Positions 32,596 through 44,690 are shown, numbered from the stretch's first letter. The stretch: 64,000 nt of DNA from Balaenoptera acutorostrata (GCF_949987535.1 NC_080080.1:58502668-58566667), one strand, 5' to 3'. Translations and numbers: made by a program. Notes: a model not told the origin generated them from the letters alone.

Positions 32596-33904
32596 CTGCT
32601 AATATTTCGCTTTCCTGTTTTACCCATTTGACAACAGACCGAATGGAATTTGAGAACCGTGGGTGTGGAGAGAGAAGGCTGCCTGCCTCCGTCCTCCATC
32701 CTGACCCATCCTGACCAGGTCAGGGCCGCTGCAGCCCCTCGGCCACCTCAGCCACCTTGGGCTTATTTAGGGTTAATGGAAGAGGCCAGACTACGTCAGG
32801 TGAGGGGTGAAGGAAGCAATGACAGTGTCAGAAATCAGGGCCCTGCGAGGAAATCTGACTCAAGACTCTGCATTTCAGAACATCAGCACAAATCAAAGGC
32901 AATCACGAAATTCCAGCCTTCATCATTTTCATTTATTTCACAGGTGTCTTGACCATGAACCACTTTACCTGTGGACTAGAGAGAATCTCAAGTCAGAGAA
33001 AAAACAGCTCAGTTCACATAAGCTGCTTCGGTCATAGTTGTACAGTAGTAAACAGTAAACAGTAGAATTAATCGTTTGTTCCATTCTACGTGTTCAATCT
33101 TTCAGAATCAGAAAGCAGTGAATCGCTTTAAATTGTGAATGACTGCTCCGGAAAGAAAACAGACCCTCAAGGCCCTCACGAATACGCCTGTTGCCAGTCT
33201 CTGCGCGGACTTAATTCCTAACCCACTAATTTTGAGCAGAGAAGTGCCTTCTGTAAGAAGAACTGCTGCTCCAGAAATAGACCCATCTGTTAGAACTGCT
33301 GGGGAGGGCGGTGCTAAGAAAAGCAGCTCAGGGTCACACTGTACAGGTTTCACGGTGATGACACAGCATTGCCAGCCAGAGCCAGGGAGCTGATTGACCT
33401 CAGGGAGGATCAGGGTAAAGCAGAGAGATCTAGGCAATTTAATGACAGCATCTTAGAACAGTCTGCCAGGCAGTGTGTGGTCCAGGAGCTCGAAGAACTT
33501 CAGAAGTCATTGAGCCCAGGCTCAACCTTTCCAAGTTATAGGACAGCTTGATCATGTCTGGAAATGTACAGATATCTCCAAATGTGAGATGCACTTTTAG
33601 AAATCACTGATCGAGAAAATATATAATGAATAGGGATTTCTATTAATTCAGGAATGCTTTTGTTGTGATTTTAGAAATCATTTTAAATCTACTCTATATT
33701 TAGGTATCATTTCCACATGATAAAATGAGCCCGCTTTAAATGTATAGTTCAGTGAGTTTTGACTAATGTCTCCACCTGAGTAACCACCACTCTGATCCAG
33801 GCCAGCATTCCTTGTGTCCTCTGCAGTCAGATGCCACCCCCCACCCCAGACACGCAGCCACTGCCCTGACTTCTGTCACTAGAGATTAATTTTGCCTGTT
33901 GAAA
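32596..33904. other. Intronic sequence, nothing recognised
   Basis: About 1.3 kb lacks an exon candidate. The 33720-33900 part may be the beginning of an older L1 or another LINE, but this is not clear. Confidence 0.4.
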
Positions 33905-34290
33905 ATGGAATCATACAGTGTGCACTTTTTGGTGTGCAAAATACCAAATGTTGGCAACAGGAACTCTCATTCGTTGCTCTTGAGAATGTAAAATGACACA
34001 ACCACTTTGTAAAGCGGTTCGGCACTTTCTTATAAAGGTAAATATATATTCACCATATGACCCAGTAATTCCACTCTTAAGATATTTAGCTAAGAGATAA
34101 GAAAGCATGTCCACAAAAACACTTGTAGACAAATTTCATAACAGTTTTATTCATCGCCACCCCAAACTGGAAACCTGTGATACGTTATAAAATGGAATAC
34201 TACACCACAATAAAAGGCAACTAATGACTGAAATAAGAAACAGTGGGTGAATCTCAAAAAAAATTATGCTAAGGTATAGAAGCCAGATAC
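33905..34290 (+). mobile_element. Old L1 ORF2/3' fragment
   Basis: Degraded sense ORF2 C-terminal DNA: GGCAACAGGAACTCTCATTC, ACCATATGACCCAGTAATTC, AATGGAATACTACACCACAA. It has many stops and is an ancient copy. Confidence 0.8.
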
Positions 34291-36580
34291 AAGGGGATAC
34301 ATTCTGTATTATTCCCTTTACAAAAATCTTTTTGTTATTTTTAAATTTTATTACCACAGAATCTATAAATGACACATACAGGTGAGAGATGTTTAATCCC
34401 TGCTTGGTATACATTGGAATTTACCTACACACCTCACAGATCCAAAATCACTAATCTTGTTCAGTCCTCTTGTTTTACGAATAAAGAAAGTCCCAAGGTG
34501 GTGAGGTGACATGTATAAGGCTGCTCTCCCAGTAAAGAAAAGAATTGGAATCCCTACAACTTCTAACAGTTAAGGCAACTTTGACGTTAACTCCAGGCAG
34601 CTGTCTGGTAAACTGGTCATGTGATGCTCAAAGTCATGCTTATGTACCTTCTGGAATATAGCTGTAATTGAACTTATCCCTGGACGTGTCGTATAATACT
34701 CCAAAATCCAGCTGTGTTTGCACTCTTGGAACTGAAGGTGACCTTCAGCAGTCATCTTGTCAGTCCTGTGTACCAGTCTGGGTTCTATCAGGAAAATAGA
34801 AACTACTCCGTGTACCCTAAGTATGAAATAATTCAAAACCAGCATGGAAGTTTGCCATGGAAAGGGAAGCAGAGAGAAGATGAAGAAGGAAGCCTTGGCC
34901 AAAGATCTTTCTTGGCCAAAGGAGGAAACCTATAGCCCCAAAGCAGTCAGTATGAGAGACATTCTGGAAGCTGCTGCAAAAGTGATGAATCCCCAGGAAG
35001 TTCTTTCCAACCATCGTAGCCCACAAGGCCAAAGTTGGGTGATTCTAAAGAGCTTTCCTGGGTGCTGCTGTGAATGTCCCATTGGGCATGGGGGAGATTC
35101 CGTGAGTCTGCTTGTAGCTGCCAGGAGCTTCAGCTTAATCAGGCAAATGTGTGGGGGACCCTAGCACGCTGTGGTTCCCAACCGACAGCGACCTCTCTCT
35201 ACCTCGGACATCCCAGCTTTGTGAACATCTGTTCGAGCTGAGAGGAGAAGCCAGGACTGAAGCGCAGATGGGCACGTTCAGCCTTGGAGGCTGCAACTCC
35301 ACCGGCAGCTTTGCCTGGTTTGGCCTCTTTGGGCAAGCTTGGATCCATGTGGCAATCTGGGTGTTTATTTAGCTATTTTTTTCCTGTTCTCCTCCTCCCA
35401 TGGCTGGCTTTCCTTTAGCATAACAGTGAGTAGTCTGTAGACAAAGGATTTGTCTCCATTGGATGTAGTCAGGGGACTTTGAAAAGTACTTAACCACCAT
35501 TGAAGGGGCCTCTGGTTCAACACGAGAACATTCTACACCTAGGTAGAGAGAAGTCACTTGATTTCATTAAAGTTGAGGTGCTCATGCTAGTATACTTTTA
35601 TTCTCCAAAAAATAATCAAGCAAGTGTTATAGGGTGACTTTCATTTTAAATTTAAAATAGGGTAATTTTTGTGTTTGGAAATTAATGTAAAAATAAGATA
35701 CCCTTTCCCAATATTTCTACCATGCAATTATTTGTATTACATACCCTCCCAAATATATAATGTTGTTTATATTCTTTTATAACCTACTTTTTCCCCATTT
35801 CAATCAAGGTCCTGGGGGAAGCTGGTGGTGTTCTCAAGTGGGGTAATTGAGAAGAGTTTAATGAAGAGGCTCTTTATAAAGGTATAGATAGGGCTAGAAG
35901 GAATCAGAAGGGATGGTGTGGTACCCCACGAGCAAAAGAGAAAAGCAAGGAGGAAGCAAAGTTGATCATTTTTCTTCATTTCCATTACCTAATTTTCTTT
36001 GGGCAACAGATTTCTTTGGAGCCCTTAGCAGGGGCCCAAAAAAGTATGGGCGTAATTGAGGAGATGACACACAAACACTTGCAACTGGTAGGTCTCCAAA
36101 TTCCAAGGGATTTAGAGAGGATATTGGTCAGCTTCATTGTATTTTGGGGATTCGATACCTCTATACCAACTATTTCCTCCTAACTAAGGAAAGGAGTTAT
36201 ACCAATGACATTTATTTTTCTATAATCAGTGCCAAGCTTTACTAATCAATTCAAGAAGCAAATGCTTGACATATTATTGCAAGGACTAGGAACAGAATGT
36301 TATACATAATACTTGTTACGGCACAAAAACACCACTGTGATTGTCATTTCCTAAAACAATCAGCAGTTTGACCCTTTACAAAATTCCTAAGATGTAGAAT
36401 GAATTTGGCTCTATATGTTGTGTAATACTATTATATTAATTTCAAAAGACTTCATCTAACTGACTAATTGGTAGGAATCATCAAGTGATACTGGACAAGT
36501 CACATATCCCTTCTTAAAGCACTTTCTTCTCTTTGTGCTGGTAATACCACACTGTCTGGATTACTACTACTTTCCCCACT
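34291..36580. other. Intronic sequence, nothing recognised
   Basis: About 2.3 kb has no named repeat and no splice-bounded frame. The overlapping + frames at 34714-35372 have no domain and abut each other in different phases. Confidence 0.4.
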
Positions 36581-36597
36581 CTCTCTCTCTCTCTCTG
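36581..36597 (+). repeat. (CT)n microsatellite
   Basis: A short pure CT dinucleotide run of about eight units. Confidence 0.9.
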
Positions 36598-36958
36598 GCT
36601 TCTCTTTCTCAATCTCCTACATGAAATATTGGATGCTGCAGTATCCTGGGCCTTCTAATCATCTCTAGCTGCATTTTTTTCCCTAGATGATCTCATCCAG
36701 ATCTGTTTTAAGAAATCCTTCAGCTCCTGACTCCAAATGTATATCTCTAGCCCTGACTTCCCCTCAGTTCCAGGCTCATAGATCCGTGGTCCTACTTGCC
36801 ACCTCCTCTTGATCACTAACAGGTATCTCAAAATAAGCATATCCCAAACAGAACCACAACTCACAAAGCTATAGAAGTCATCTTTAACACCGCCCCTTTT
36901 AACATTCCTCATACTCAGCCCCACAGCAAGTACTGTTTGATCTGCCTCAAAAATGGAT

Positions 36959-37105
36959 CTTTTTTTTTTTTTAATTTTTATTGGAGTAGAGTTGATTTAC
37001 AATGTTGTGTTAGTTTCAGGTGTACAGCAAAGTGAATCAGTTATACGTATACATATATCCACTCTTTTTTAGATTCTTTTCCCATATAGACCATTACAGA
37101 GCACC
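36959..37105 (-). mobile_element. L1 3'-end fragment
   Basis: A T-run followed by AATTTTTATTGGAGTAGAGT and TTACAATGTTGTGTTAGTTT is the antisense 3' end of an L1MA/L1-type element, strongly truncated. ACCAAAATGGATCTTGAATG after it and AAAAATGGATCTTTTTTTTT before it share AAAATGGATCTT, a probable 12-bp target duplication. Confidence 0.85.
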
Positions 37106-37229
37106 AAAATGGATCTTGAATGTGTCTACTTTTCTCCATTCTCACTGCCCAAACCTTCTTCAAGCCGCCCTCTTCTCTGACCTGTGGGAGCATCACACTG
37201 GTGACCTTATTGTTCTCTCCCCAGAATAG

Positions 37230-37770
37230 AGTGATGTGATGTTTTCTTAAAGCCTAAATCATATAATGGCGTTCCCCTCCTTAAACCCCTTCAGCAGCTT
37301 CTTTATTTTAGAATAAAATCCAAATTCCTTACCTTCACCTACAAGACCCTGCATGATCCGGCCCTCCTTGCCTCTCCACATTATTTCAAACAGATCACAC
37401 CCTCTCTCCTTTCCCTCTAAATTCACTGTCCTTTCTGGCCCTACAATATGTCAAGCTCTTCCCCATCTTCACACCTTTGCATTAACTCTTCCCTCTGCCT
37501 GGAAAACCCTAGCTCATAGCATGGCTGGCTTCTTCTCCAACCTTCAGGTCCCAGCTCAGAAGTCACTTTCTAGAGGCTTTACCTGACCTAACGCAGCCCA
37601 CCCCCATTTCCAATGACCTTACCATACCTGAAACAATCATCATTTATTATCATTTCTCTCTCTCTCCCACTAGGATGTAAGTTCCTGGAGAACAGCTTCT
37701 TTTCTTTCTGTCACCAGCCCCTGGAATATTCCTTGCTAAATAGCTACCTGGTTTAATGAATAAAGGAATA
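37230..37770 (+). repeat. L2 LINE 3' region
   Basis: L2 phrases run in order: CTTACCTTCACCTACAAGAC, CCTGCATGATCCGGCCCTCC, CACACCTTTGCATTAACTCT, CTCCCACTAGGATGTAAGTT, and a terminal TTTAATGAATAAAGG. Confidence 0.88.
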
Positions 37771-38955
37771 CCATCAGCAAAAAGGCTTGGAATGAATCAG
37801 AAAGTGTTTTCATCTATCATGACTTCATTTCCAGATGGATATTTGGACTCTCAGATACCTGTAATTTTGGTTTGAGTCATTAATTCCCTTAAGTGGAAGA
37901 TAATTTTTAATAGTATAGCTTCATTGTTTGAAAAATGGGCAGAAAGCATTCCTAGGGTGAGGATTTGTTCATTAATACTGTTAAGTTGTTATATGCTTTG
38001 AATAAAAAACACCAAGCAGAATTCTTTTTCGGGAACCTTGGGGTTGGGGTGGGGGGCAGGGCAGGATTTAAACTCTCCCCCTTTGGCTCATCTTACATCT
38101 CAGGCGTTTGGATCAGTGGCTCAAGGAGATCAGGGAGCCTGAAATGTGTGAACTGTCTCCTTAGAATAAACATCGATGCCTCAGGATCATGTACTTTAAA
38201 GTCTCCTAATTCTGTCTCAGCCCCCCTCACATCCCTCTCTCAGCTTCTGCCCATCCCTTCGCTGCTGCAGCTCCTAGAGCTCAGTACTGCCCGTTGCAGC
38301 GGGGAGCACAGGCAGGCTGTCCGAGATGCACGGGAGCTACAGTGGGAATGGCTAGGTTGCCATGGCAGGAATGCCGGCCACCTGGCCAGAGCCCCCGGGA
38401 CCCCTAGGCCACTGGGCTCATGAAGCCCGCAGGAGGCCTGCGCTCCTTCTCCTGTCACTAATCTTTCCCAGCAGACTGTGGCCCTGTGCCACCATGCTCT
38501 GTCCTCCACTTGCCACGCTGAAAGTGACCATTCCAAACACACAGGATACTCCTCACTTCGGGAAGTTGCCAGGTACCTTGTTTCAATTGAGAAACCTGAA
38601 GAAAGACTTGGGTGCGGGTGGGTGGCTGGCTGGATCAGGATATTAATCGCATCATAATAGCTGATGAATCATCCTCTAAGTGTGTAAATGATTGCTTTCT
38701 AGAACAGGACTTGAGGGCAGAAATCCTACTAGACTTGTAAACAACGCTACATCAATTCCGTCAGTTCAAGGAAGGTGTCATGACTACTATGTTGATTGGT
38801 CAGGGTAGGCTTACGGTTGAAACAACCCGTTCCCAAACATCAGTGGCTTATCCCCGTAAAGGATTTCTCATGTCACAATCCAATCAGGTCAGCGGGGGTG
38901 GTGAAAGGGTGTCTCTGCTCCACACAATTCTCCAGGGACCCAGGCGCCTTCCTCC
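37771..38955. other. Intronic sequence, nothing recognised
   Basis: A GC-richer patch (38240-38480) supports overlapping frames on both strands. I see no splice boundaries or domains that would make it an exon. Confidence 0.45.
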
Positions 38956-39478
38956 TGGTACAGAGGTTCTTAACCTGGAGTCCACAGGTCCCAGAAAGGC
39001 GGTGGACAGAATTCAGGGAGTCTGTGAACTTGGATGGGAGAAAAAGTATATCTTTATTGTCATTAATCTTTTAACTATGATTTAGCATTTCCTGCAATTA
39101 TGATCGAAGACATCAAACCACAATAATGTTAATGCCACCTGTGACTTTACTACCAATAGAAATCATGGATATTTTCATATCACCTTACAATTTTAGCAGA
39201 TATCATGAAATATCATTTATGCTTAACACTACTTTGAAATTATGATAGTTACTAGACTCACTTAAAGATCTGTTATTTAATGGCTTAAAGAGTATATATA
39301 TTACCATTTCACAGAATTTTAAAATATTTTGACAGCTATTTCAGTACTCTTGCAGTTTTTCGTAATCCTATGTATTTTATTTTAACCATTAAAAAACATT
39401 ATTCAAGAAGGGGTCCATGGAATTTAACAGACTGCCAGAAGAGTTCATGGCAAACAAAAGATTAAAAATCCCTGATCT
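38956..39478. mobile_element. hAT-Charlie-like DNA transposon
   Basis: The left end CAGAGGTTCTTAACCTGGAG and the right end AAGATTAAAAATCCCTG form approximate inverted termini. The subterminal phrases GGAGTCCACAGG and GGGGTCCATGGAATTT are typical of this superfamily. The AT-rich interior has no coding capacity, so it is non-autonomous. No clean 8-bp duplication was found. Confidence 0.65.
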
Positions 39479-39479
39479 A

Positions 39480-39665
39480 AACAACAAGGTCTGACTATAT
39501 AGCACAGGGAACTATATTCAATATCCTATGATAAACCATAATGGAAAAGAATATTTAAAAAAAGAATGTGTGTGTGTATATATATATATGTATAACTGAA
39601 TCACTTTGTTGTACGGCAGAAATAAACACAACATTGTAAATCAACTATACTTCAATTTTAAAAAT
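39480..39665 (+). mobile_element. L1 3'-end fragment with a small TA/TG microsatellite
   Basis: ATATAGCACAGGGAACTATA, TATTCAATATCCTATGATAA and TTGTAAATCAACTATACTTC are the sense 3' end of an L1MA-type element. A TGTGTG/TATATA tract lies at about 39569-39590. Confidence 0.88.
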
Positions 39666-40055
39666 ATTGAAAATTTAAAAATCTCTGATCTAGTGGTTCT
39701 ACCGTCCCCTAAGTCCTTGGGTATCCCCTACCTCTAGTCAGCAGAGCGGGCTTGGGTGACATTGAGAAGTAGTTTAGGGACGAGGCTTAGAAGGAATGTG
39801 TGTCACTTCTGCCCATGTTCCCCTGGCCCTGACCCCACCTAACTGCAAGGGAGGCTGGGAAATGAAGTCTAGTCTGTTCCCAGGTGAAAACGGGATGGGG
39901 CTTGGTGAGTACATGGAAGTGATTGTCACCGTGCCCGTGGAAACAATCAGCAAAGAGACAGCAGTCCAACGACAAGCACTCTCCCTGGAGAAAACTCACT
40001 CCCTGTCAAATTCACTCCGGGAAGTATAATCATAATAAGACCATAATAGCTGCCA
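39666..40055. other. Intronic sequence, nothing recognised
   Basis: No exon or repeat is identified. Confidence 0.45.
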
Positions 40056-40057
40056 TT

Positions 40058-40215
40058 GGTTGAATAATTACTCCCGTCATTATTGCGCTAAATGATTCAC
40101 TTTCATGATCTCATTTAATCCTCATAATAACCTTATGAGACAGGTACTATTGTTCCTACTTGATAAATAAGGAAACCAGGACCTGAGAAAGTCAGTCCAG
40201 AATCAGTGCTCTCAA
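40058..40215 (-). repeat. MIR SINE
   Basis: Antisense MIR: ATGATCTCATTTAATCCTCA, TAATAACCTTATGAGACAGG, AATAAGGAAACCAGGACCTG. Confidence 0.85.
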
Positions 40216-40289
40216 TCACTGGGCTGGACTGTTTTGGAAAACTTCTGAGATCCTTGTAAGAGAAGATGGAACTGTATGCTGGTGGAGAG

Positions 40290-40495
40290 GGTGGTTCCTG
40301 GAACCAGACTCCCAAACTTCACATCCCAGCTTTGCTGGAAGCTGGCTCATAGACAGGGCAAGTTTCACCGAAGCTTTCCATGAATCTGTAAAATGGTGAT
40401 AATAATAGCATCCATCTTTTAGGATTAAATGAGATAAATTCTTAGACTAGCACCTGGCACATAGTAAGTGCTCAGTGAATGTTAGACACTGTCAT
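40290..40495 (+). repeat. MIR SINE
   Basis: Sense [63 protein letters not shown]. It lies in inverted orientation only about 75 bp from the preceding MIR. Confidence 0.9.
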
Positions 40496-40743
40496 TAATG
40501 CCTAAATGACACTGTGACCACCTTCATGAAAGTGAACTAAATATTCCAGCAGGGCTCAGTATTCATGAAGGATGCAAGAAAATCTCTGAGGTCACCAAGA
40601 TCCTCACCAGCCAGGGGTTTTCCTTCAATGGTGTGCTGAGTTATGGTCAAGAGAATGGGATGCTGCTACTTTTCTAATGAAGGAAAAAATTAAAATTGTT
40701 GGGTTAGTTTTCATCTTAATGTAACTTTCTCTCCCATTTATAG

Positions 40744-40844
40744 AACTCCATGAAGGTGATGTTCAAATGCCTCTGGAAAAACTGTGGGAAGGTTCTGAGC
40801 ACTGCAGTGGGTATCCAGAAGCACATCCGGACCATTCATCTTGG
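40744..40844 (+). CDS. ZNF704: ZNF704 coding exon: C2H2 zinc finger
   Basis: The acceptor is TCTCCCATTTATAG and the donor is CTTGG|GTAAGG. The exon encodes NSMKVMFK, then the single DNA-binding finger [19 protein letters not shown] followed by IRTIHLG, with spacing C-x4-C-x12-H-x4-H. The intron falls right after the finger (phase 2). In family members this finger acts with the C-terminal C-clamp in sequence-specific DNA binding. From memory the human protein has A and V where this one has V (STAV) and I (RTIH); both are conservative and outside the zinc ligands. Confidence 0.96.
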
Positions 40845-41084
40845 GTAAGGCAGCTCTCCCTTCAGAGCTTGGCATATGTCCATCAGTTCGATCCAGGGTC
40901 ACTTGCACTCAGAATTACACACCACACTGTGCCTTAAAAATTCTGAACATAGGAATAGGGACCAAGCCTGCTTGATCTTCCTAATCACTATGGAGATGCC
41001 CCCTGCAGATAATATAGGCCAGTATGGCAAGTGGAAAGAACGTGGACTTAAATTTGTAAAGCCTCCTTAGTATACTCACTAAGT

Positions 41085-41316
41085 CAGGGGTCCCCAATCC
41101 CAGGACCGAGAATCGGTACTGGTCTGCGGCCTGTTAGGAACTGGGCCGCACAGCAGGAGGTGAGCGGCAGGTGAGCGAGCGAAGCTTCACCTGTCGCTCC
41201 CCATCTCTCCCCATCGCTCGCATTACCGCCTGGACCATCCCCTTCCACCACCCGCTCTGTGGAAAAATTGTCTTCCAGAAACCGGTCCCTGGTGCCAAAA
41301 AGGTTGGGGACCACTG
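41085..41316. mobile_element. MER1-type hAT transposon with 8-bp TSD
   Basis: It starts CAGGGGTCCCCAATCCCAGG and ends AGGTTGGGGACCACTG, which are inverted termini. The internal GGCCGCACAGCAGGAGGTGA and AACCGGTCCCTGGTGCCAAA are characteristic of MER1. A perfect 8-bp duplication CACTAAGT lies at 41077-41084 and 41317-41324, the size made by hAT transposases. At 232 bp it is an internally deleted, non-autonomous copy. Confidence 0.93.
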
Positions 41317-41456
41317 CACTAAGTGATATTAAACAAGTCACTGCTTGGAGCCTCAGGTCCTTCTGAAAATGAGGCTAATAATATCAGCCCTGCAGGGGCA
41401 TGTGTGAGGGTCAAAAATAAAATGTATGTTAGAATGATTTGTAAAAGATGGACCAC

Positions 41457-41499
41457 TAGGGTAGGGTAGGGTAGGGTAGGTTAGGGTAGGGTATGGGGT
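41457..41499 (+). repeat. (TAGGG)n pentamer tract
   Basis: About seven units of GGGTA/TAGGG, one of them extended to TTAGGG, are visible in a row. The tract is telomere-like in composition but is a pentamer and not the vertebrate hexamer. Confidence 0.93.
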
Positions 41500-43640
41500 C
41501 CTTGAACCCCCTGAAATTGTCTGTAAAATTAGATGTGCACTTTTTTCCCAGTGGAGTGTATTCGTGACTTTGAGCCTCAAAGGCAGATATAACCTGAAAA
41601 GGGTTTAAGAACCACAGTGACAATCAGTGCTGCTGTTGCTATTCTTCTGATGCCTGATGACCTGCTCTATCATTTTCTGTTGCCCAAATAAGTCCTTTAT
41701 TTGTACAACTGACACTTCCTTGTGTTATATAAAAACCATTCTAAGGAAAGATGAAACTAAGTTTCTAGCAACAGGGATTGGGGGCCACTCCAGAGGGGCA
41801 ATGGTAGTTCAGTTGCCTTGTGCTTTAGTCTCTGGGTTTTTCTTGTCCAGGGATCTGGGACTGAGAAGAGACCTTGAGAAGCTGTAAGTCATAACCAGTG
41901 TGCATAAGGCAAATCCAAATACATGACCAGTCCCCCAAAATGCTTGGACACAGAGGAGCCCTTTCAAAAAGATGAGTGTTGAGAAATAAACACTACAGTC
42001 ACTTTGCCCAGCAAGGGATAAATTTAGGGAATGCATCATCCATAAAAAAAGTGGTAGAAAAAGAAAACAAGAACTGGTTCTAAGGTGATTTTGCTGATTC
42101 GTGTGGATCGGCTCCTTCAGTGACTGGAGGGAAGCAGAGATCTATCTCCCTCACCTGTAGGCTTGGGATACTGGAGACACAGCCAGACCCTTCCAGGGCA
42201 CAGCACGTGGAAAGTCACCAAGCGCCGTGGGTGTGGCCCAGCAAAGCAGGGCATCTGCTCCGCTAGCCTGAGGGTCCACTTCATCCTCCAGGAAACACCA
42301 GACAGAAACACTGCGGGGCAGAATGCGCTCCTGTTCCTAAAGCCCTCGGAGAAGGAGATCCTGCAGCTTCTCCCCCCAAACCTCACTGTCAGCACAGCTC
42401 ACAGAGTAAATAGCTCAGAGTTCTTTAAAGGTTTAGGAAGGGCTTCTGGAAGCTATAATCAGGACCTGGGGTATTTGTTTTAAAGTCCCTCTGCCCAACG
42501 CTTCAAATCCTATTCAGCACTACACAGAAACACATGCCATATATATGTATTTATAGACTATAAACGGCATCACAGGATTTTCCTTTGAGCTTCCGGGGTG
42601 CTCTCATGGTGGGTGAAATTCAACGTGCAGCCGCTGTATTCACTTCCCTGGGATTCCCTTTTTACTCTTCACATTGCCTTGGTGAATTAGGATTCACATC
42701 CCTGCCAGCCATCGCACAGGAATGGGCCTGGGTTAGCAGGACTCCAAGCCTGCTCTGTATGTATATGAAGCTCTCATGGACCTGGGTAGGGGTCGGAAGG
42801 GGACCGCCTTTGCCTTAATCCATGTCCTCCATGATGTGACTGTAGGAGGATGGGGCATTTTTAATGAGTGTTGGCTGTGGGACCTAGGGGAAGAAGGGGG
42901 CATTCCAGAACCCCCAAATATGTGTCTTGCATCTGATGTAGCTGCAGTGCACCCATGCCAGTATAAAAAGTACACTGTTTTTGTCTTAAGTCTCACTCCA
43001 TTCTTATACACCAGGGGCTGATCCTGATTTATCCCCGTGTAGGACACACAATTTCCCCCAGGCCTGTGTGTCTATTAGTAGCACTCAGGCAGCCAGTAGC
43101 AACTCGGCCTGCCCTTTACTGGAGAGGAAGTGGGGACAGGAATAGAACAGATGCACATTCTTCAGCCCACTCTCTGGGGTCCATGCTCTGCTTGTAGGAA
43201 AGCCAAGCCCAGCCTGACCTGATACGGCGCAGACACCTCCCTAGACGCCTCAGCCTGAGACCTCAGGGGACACGGAATGGGGCTGGGAGAAGCCCCCGAT
43301 GTGGCGAAACAGAAAGGCCGAGGAGAAGGGGAGATTTGTGTTTTAAGTTCTGTACAGGGATTGTAAGTGGGAAAAAAGTTTATTCCGAGTCAGTGTCCTG
43401 CGCCTGCCGGAAATGGTCATGAAATTTGGGGATGCCCCAGGGAAGGGAGATGTGCAGAGGCTATCCCATAAAACCAAGTGGCCAGATGTGCACCATTTCC
43501 CTAGAAATTCATAAATCCAATAAATGTTATTATTTATTCGACAGTTATTTTATGCAAAGCTTTCTGTGGAAAAGTACAATTTTCCATGTCTCAGGGAGAA
43601 AAACTGCGGAAGTACTAGAAGATATTTTTCCTGGTGATAG
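41500..43640. other. Intronic sequence, nothing recognised
   Basis: About 2.1 kb has no exon candidate and no repeat that I can name. Overlapping frames on both strands at 42117-42483 and 42733-43047 lack domains. Confidence 0.4.
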
Positions 43641-43642
43641 TA

Positions 43643-44005
43643 AACATCGAGGCTTTTTTTTATACATATAAATTTATTTATTAATTTTTGGCTGCCTTGG
43701 GTCTTCGTTGCTGCCTGTGTGCTTTGTCTAGTTGCGGCGAGCGGGGGCTACTCTTCATTGCGGTGTGCAGGCTTCTCATTGCGGTGGCTTCTCTTGTTGC
43801 GGAGCACAGGCTCTAGGCGCGTGGGCTCCAGTAGTTGTGGCACGCAGGCTCTAGAGCACAGGTTCAGTAGTTGTGGCTCACGGGCTTAGTTGCTCCACAG
43901 CATGTGGGATCTTCCCGGACCAGGGATTGAACCTGCGTCCCCTGCATTGGCAGGCGGATTCTTAACCACTGTGCCACCATGGAAGTCCCAACATTGAGGC
44001 CTTTT
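43643..44005 (-). mobile_element. Full-length CHR-family SINE with about 15-bp TSD
   Basis: The body is about 43658-43989, antisense. TTTTTGGCTGCCTTGGGTCT lies on the tail side, and ACCACTGTGCCACCATGGAA at the tRNA-like head. The flanking AACATCGAGGCTTTT and AACATTGAGGCCTTTT are an imperfect duplication, showing some age. Confidence 0.92.
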
Positions 44006-44019
44006 AACATCAGCCTTAT

Positions 44020-44255
44020 TTTTATTTAATACGCACTCAGTGCTTATTATGTGTGTGGTACACTTCTAAGCACGTATGCAGTAGGCCCTCCATACCTGCA
44101 GCTGCAGAACCCACAGATACGGAGGGCCAGCTGTGCTACGTCATTTTGTATAAGAGTGCAGGCTGCCAAAATCACACACACAGCTAGAAGCTGTCAGGAT
44201 TTGAACCCAGGAGATCCAACTCCAGAATTCATGCTGGGAATCACTGTGCTATAAC
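44020..44255 (-). repeat. MIR SINE split by a small MITE
   Basis: The left part ends CTTCTAAGCACGTATGC and the right part resumes with CACACAGCTAGAAGCTGTCA and GATTTGAACCCAGGAGATCC, both antisense MIR. The interruption at about 44080-44135 is listed separately. Confidence 0.8.
44080..44135. mobile_element. Tiny palindromic DNA element (MITE-like)
   Basis: GTAGGCCCTCCATACCTGCA at the left pairs with the reverse complement of the right end (ACAGATACGGAGGGCCAGC). The shared GGCCCTCC-TA-CTG ends leave a centre of only a few bases. It resembles the ends of Tigger/MER-type elements with nearly the whole interior deleted. Confidence 0.6.
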
Positions 44256-44261
44256 ATCAGC

Positions 44262-44395
44262 TTCCTTCGTTCATTCATTCAACATTTAATAGGCACCTAC
44301 TGTAGGCCAGATGTGCTGATATGTGTGGTGTGACACAAAGATGAACAAGACATAGCCCTAGAGAATCAGTCTTAAGGAGGTGACAGGGGTTTAAA
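44262..44395 (-). repeat. L2 LINE fragment
   Basis: TTCATTCATTCAACATTTAA, TAGGCACCTACTGTAGGCCA, AAGATGAACAAGACATAGCC. This is an antisense L2 3' end. Confidence 0.8.
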
Positions 44396-44529
44396 AAAAA
44401 ATTACAGAAATGTACCAAGTCATTACATAAAGTGAATTAAATAAACTGAACGCACCTCACAGGGAGCTCAGAGGATCTAACAGTTCGGAATTAAGTCCTA
44501 ACACCTAACATGCAAAATACTTCCCCAAT

Positions 44530-44690
44530 TTGAGAGCTCAGGTCACTTCCACCTCCCGCCTCTCGCCCGGCCACTGTCAACTGCTCCACAGCCTGCTTGC
44601 TGGCCTCCCACCCCTCTTGCCCTCCTTTCCTCTATTCTCTCTCCAGACAATTGCCAGAGTGATCCTTTTAAAAAGTAACTTATGTCGGTG
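44530..44690 (+). repeat. L2 fragment, left half split by L1s
   Basis: CAATTGCCAGAGTGATCCTT followed by TTAAAAAGTAAC matches the L2 region that normally leads into the 3' end. The L2 terminus reappears at about 45805-45945 beyond inserted L1 DNA. Confidence 0.6.

Noticed and set aside
41457..41499. Interstitial telomere
   Set aside because: The unit is TAGGG, not TTAGGG, with only one hexamer. It is a simple pentamer microsatellite.
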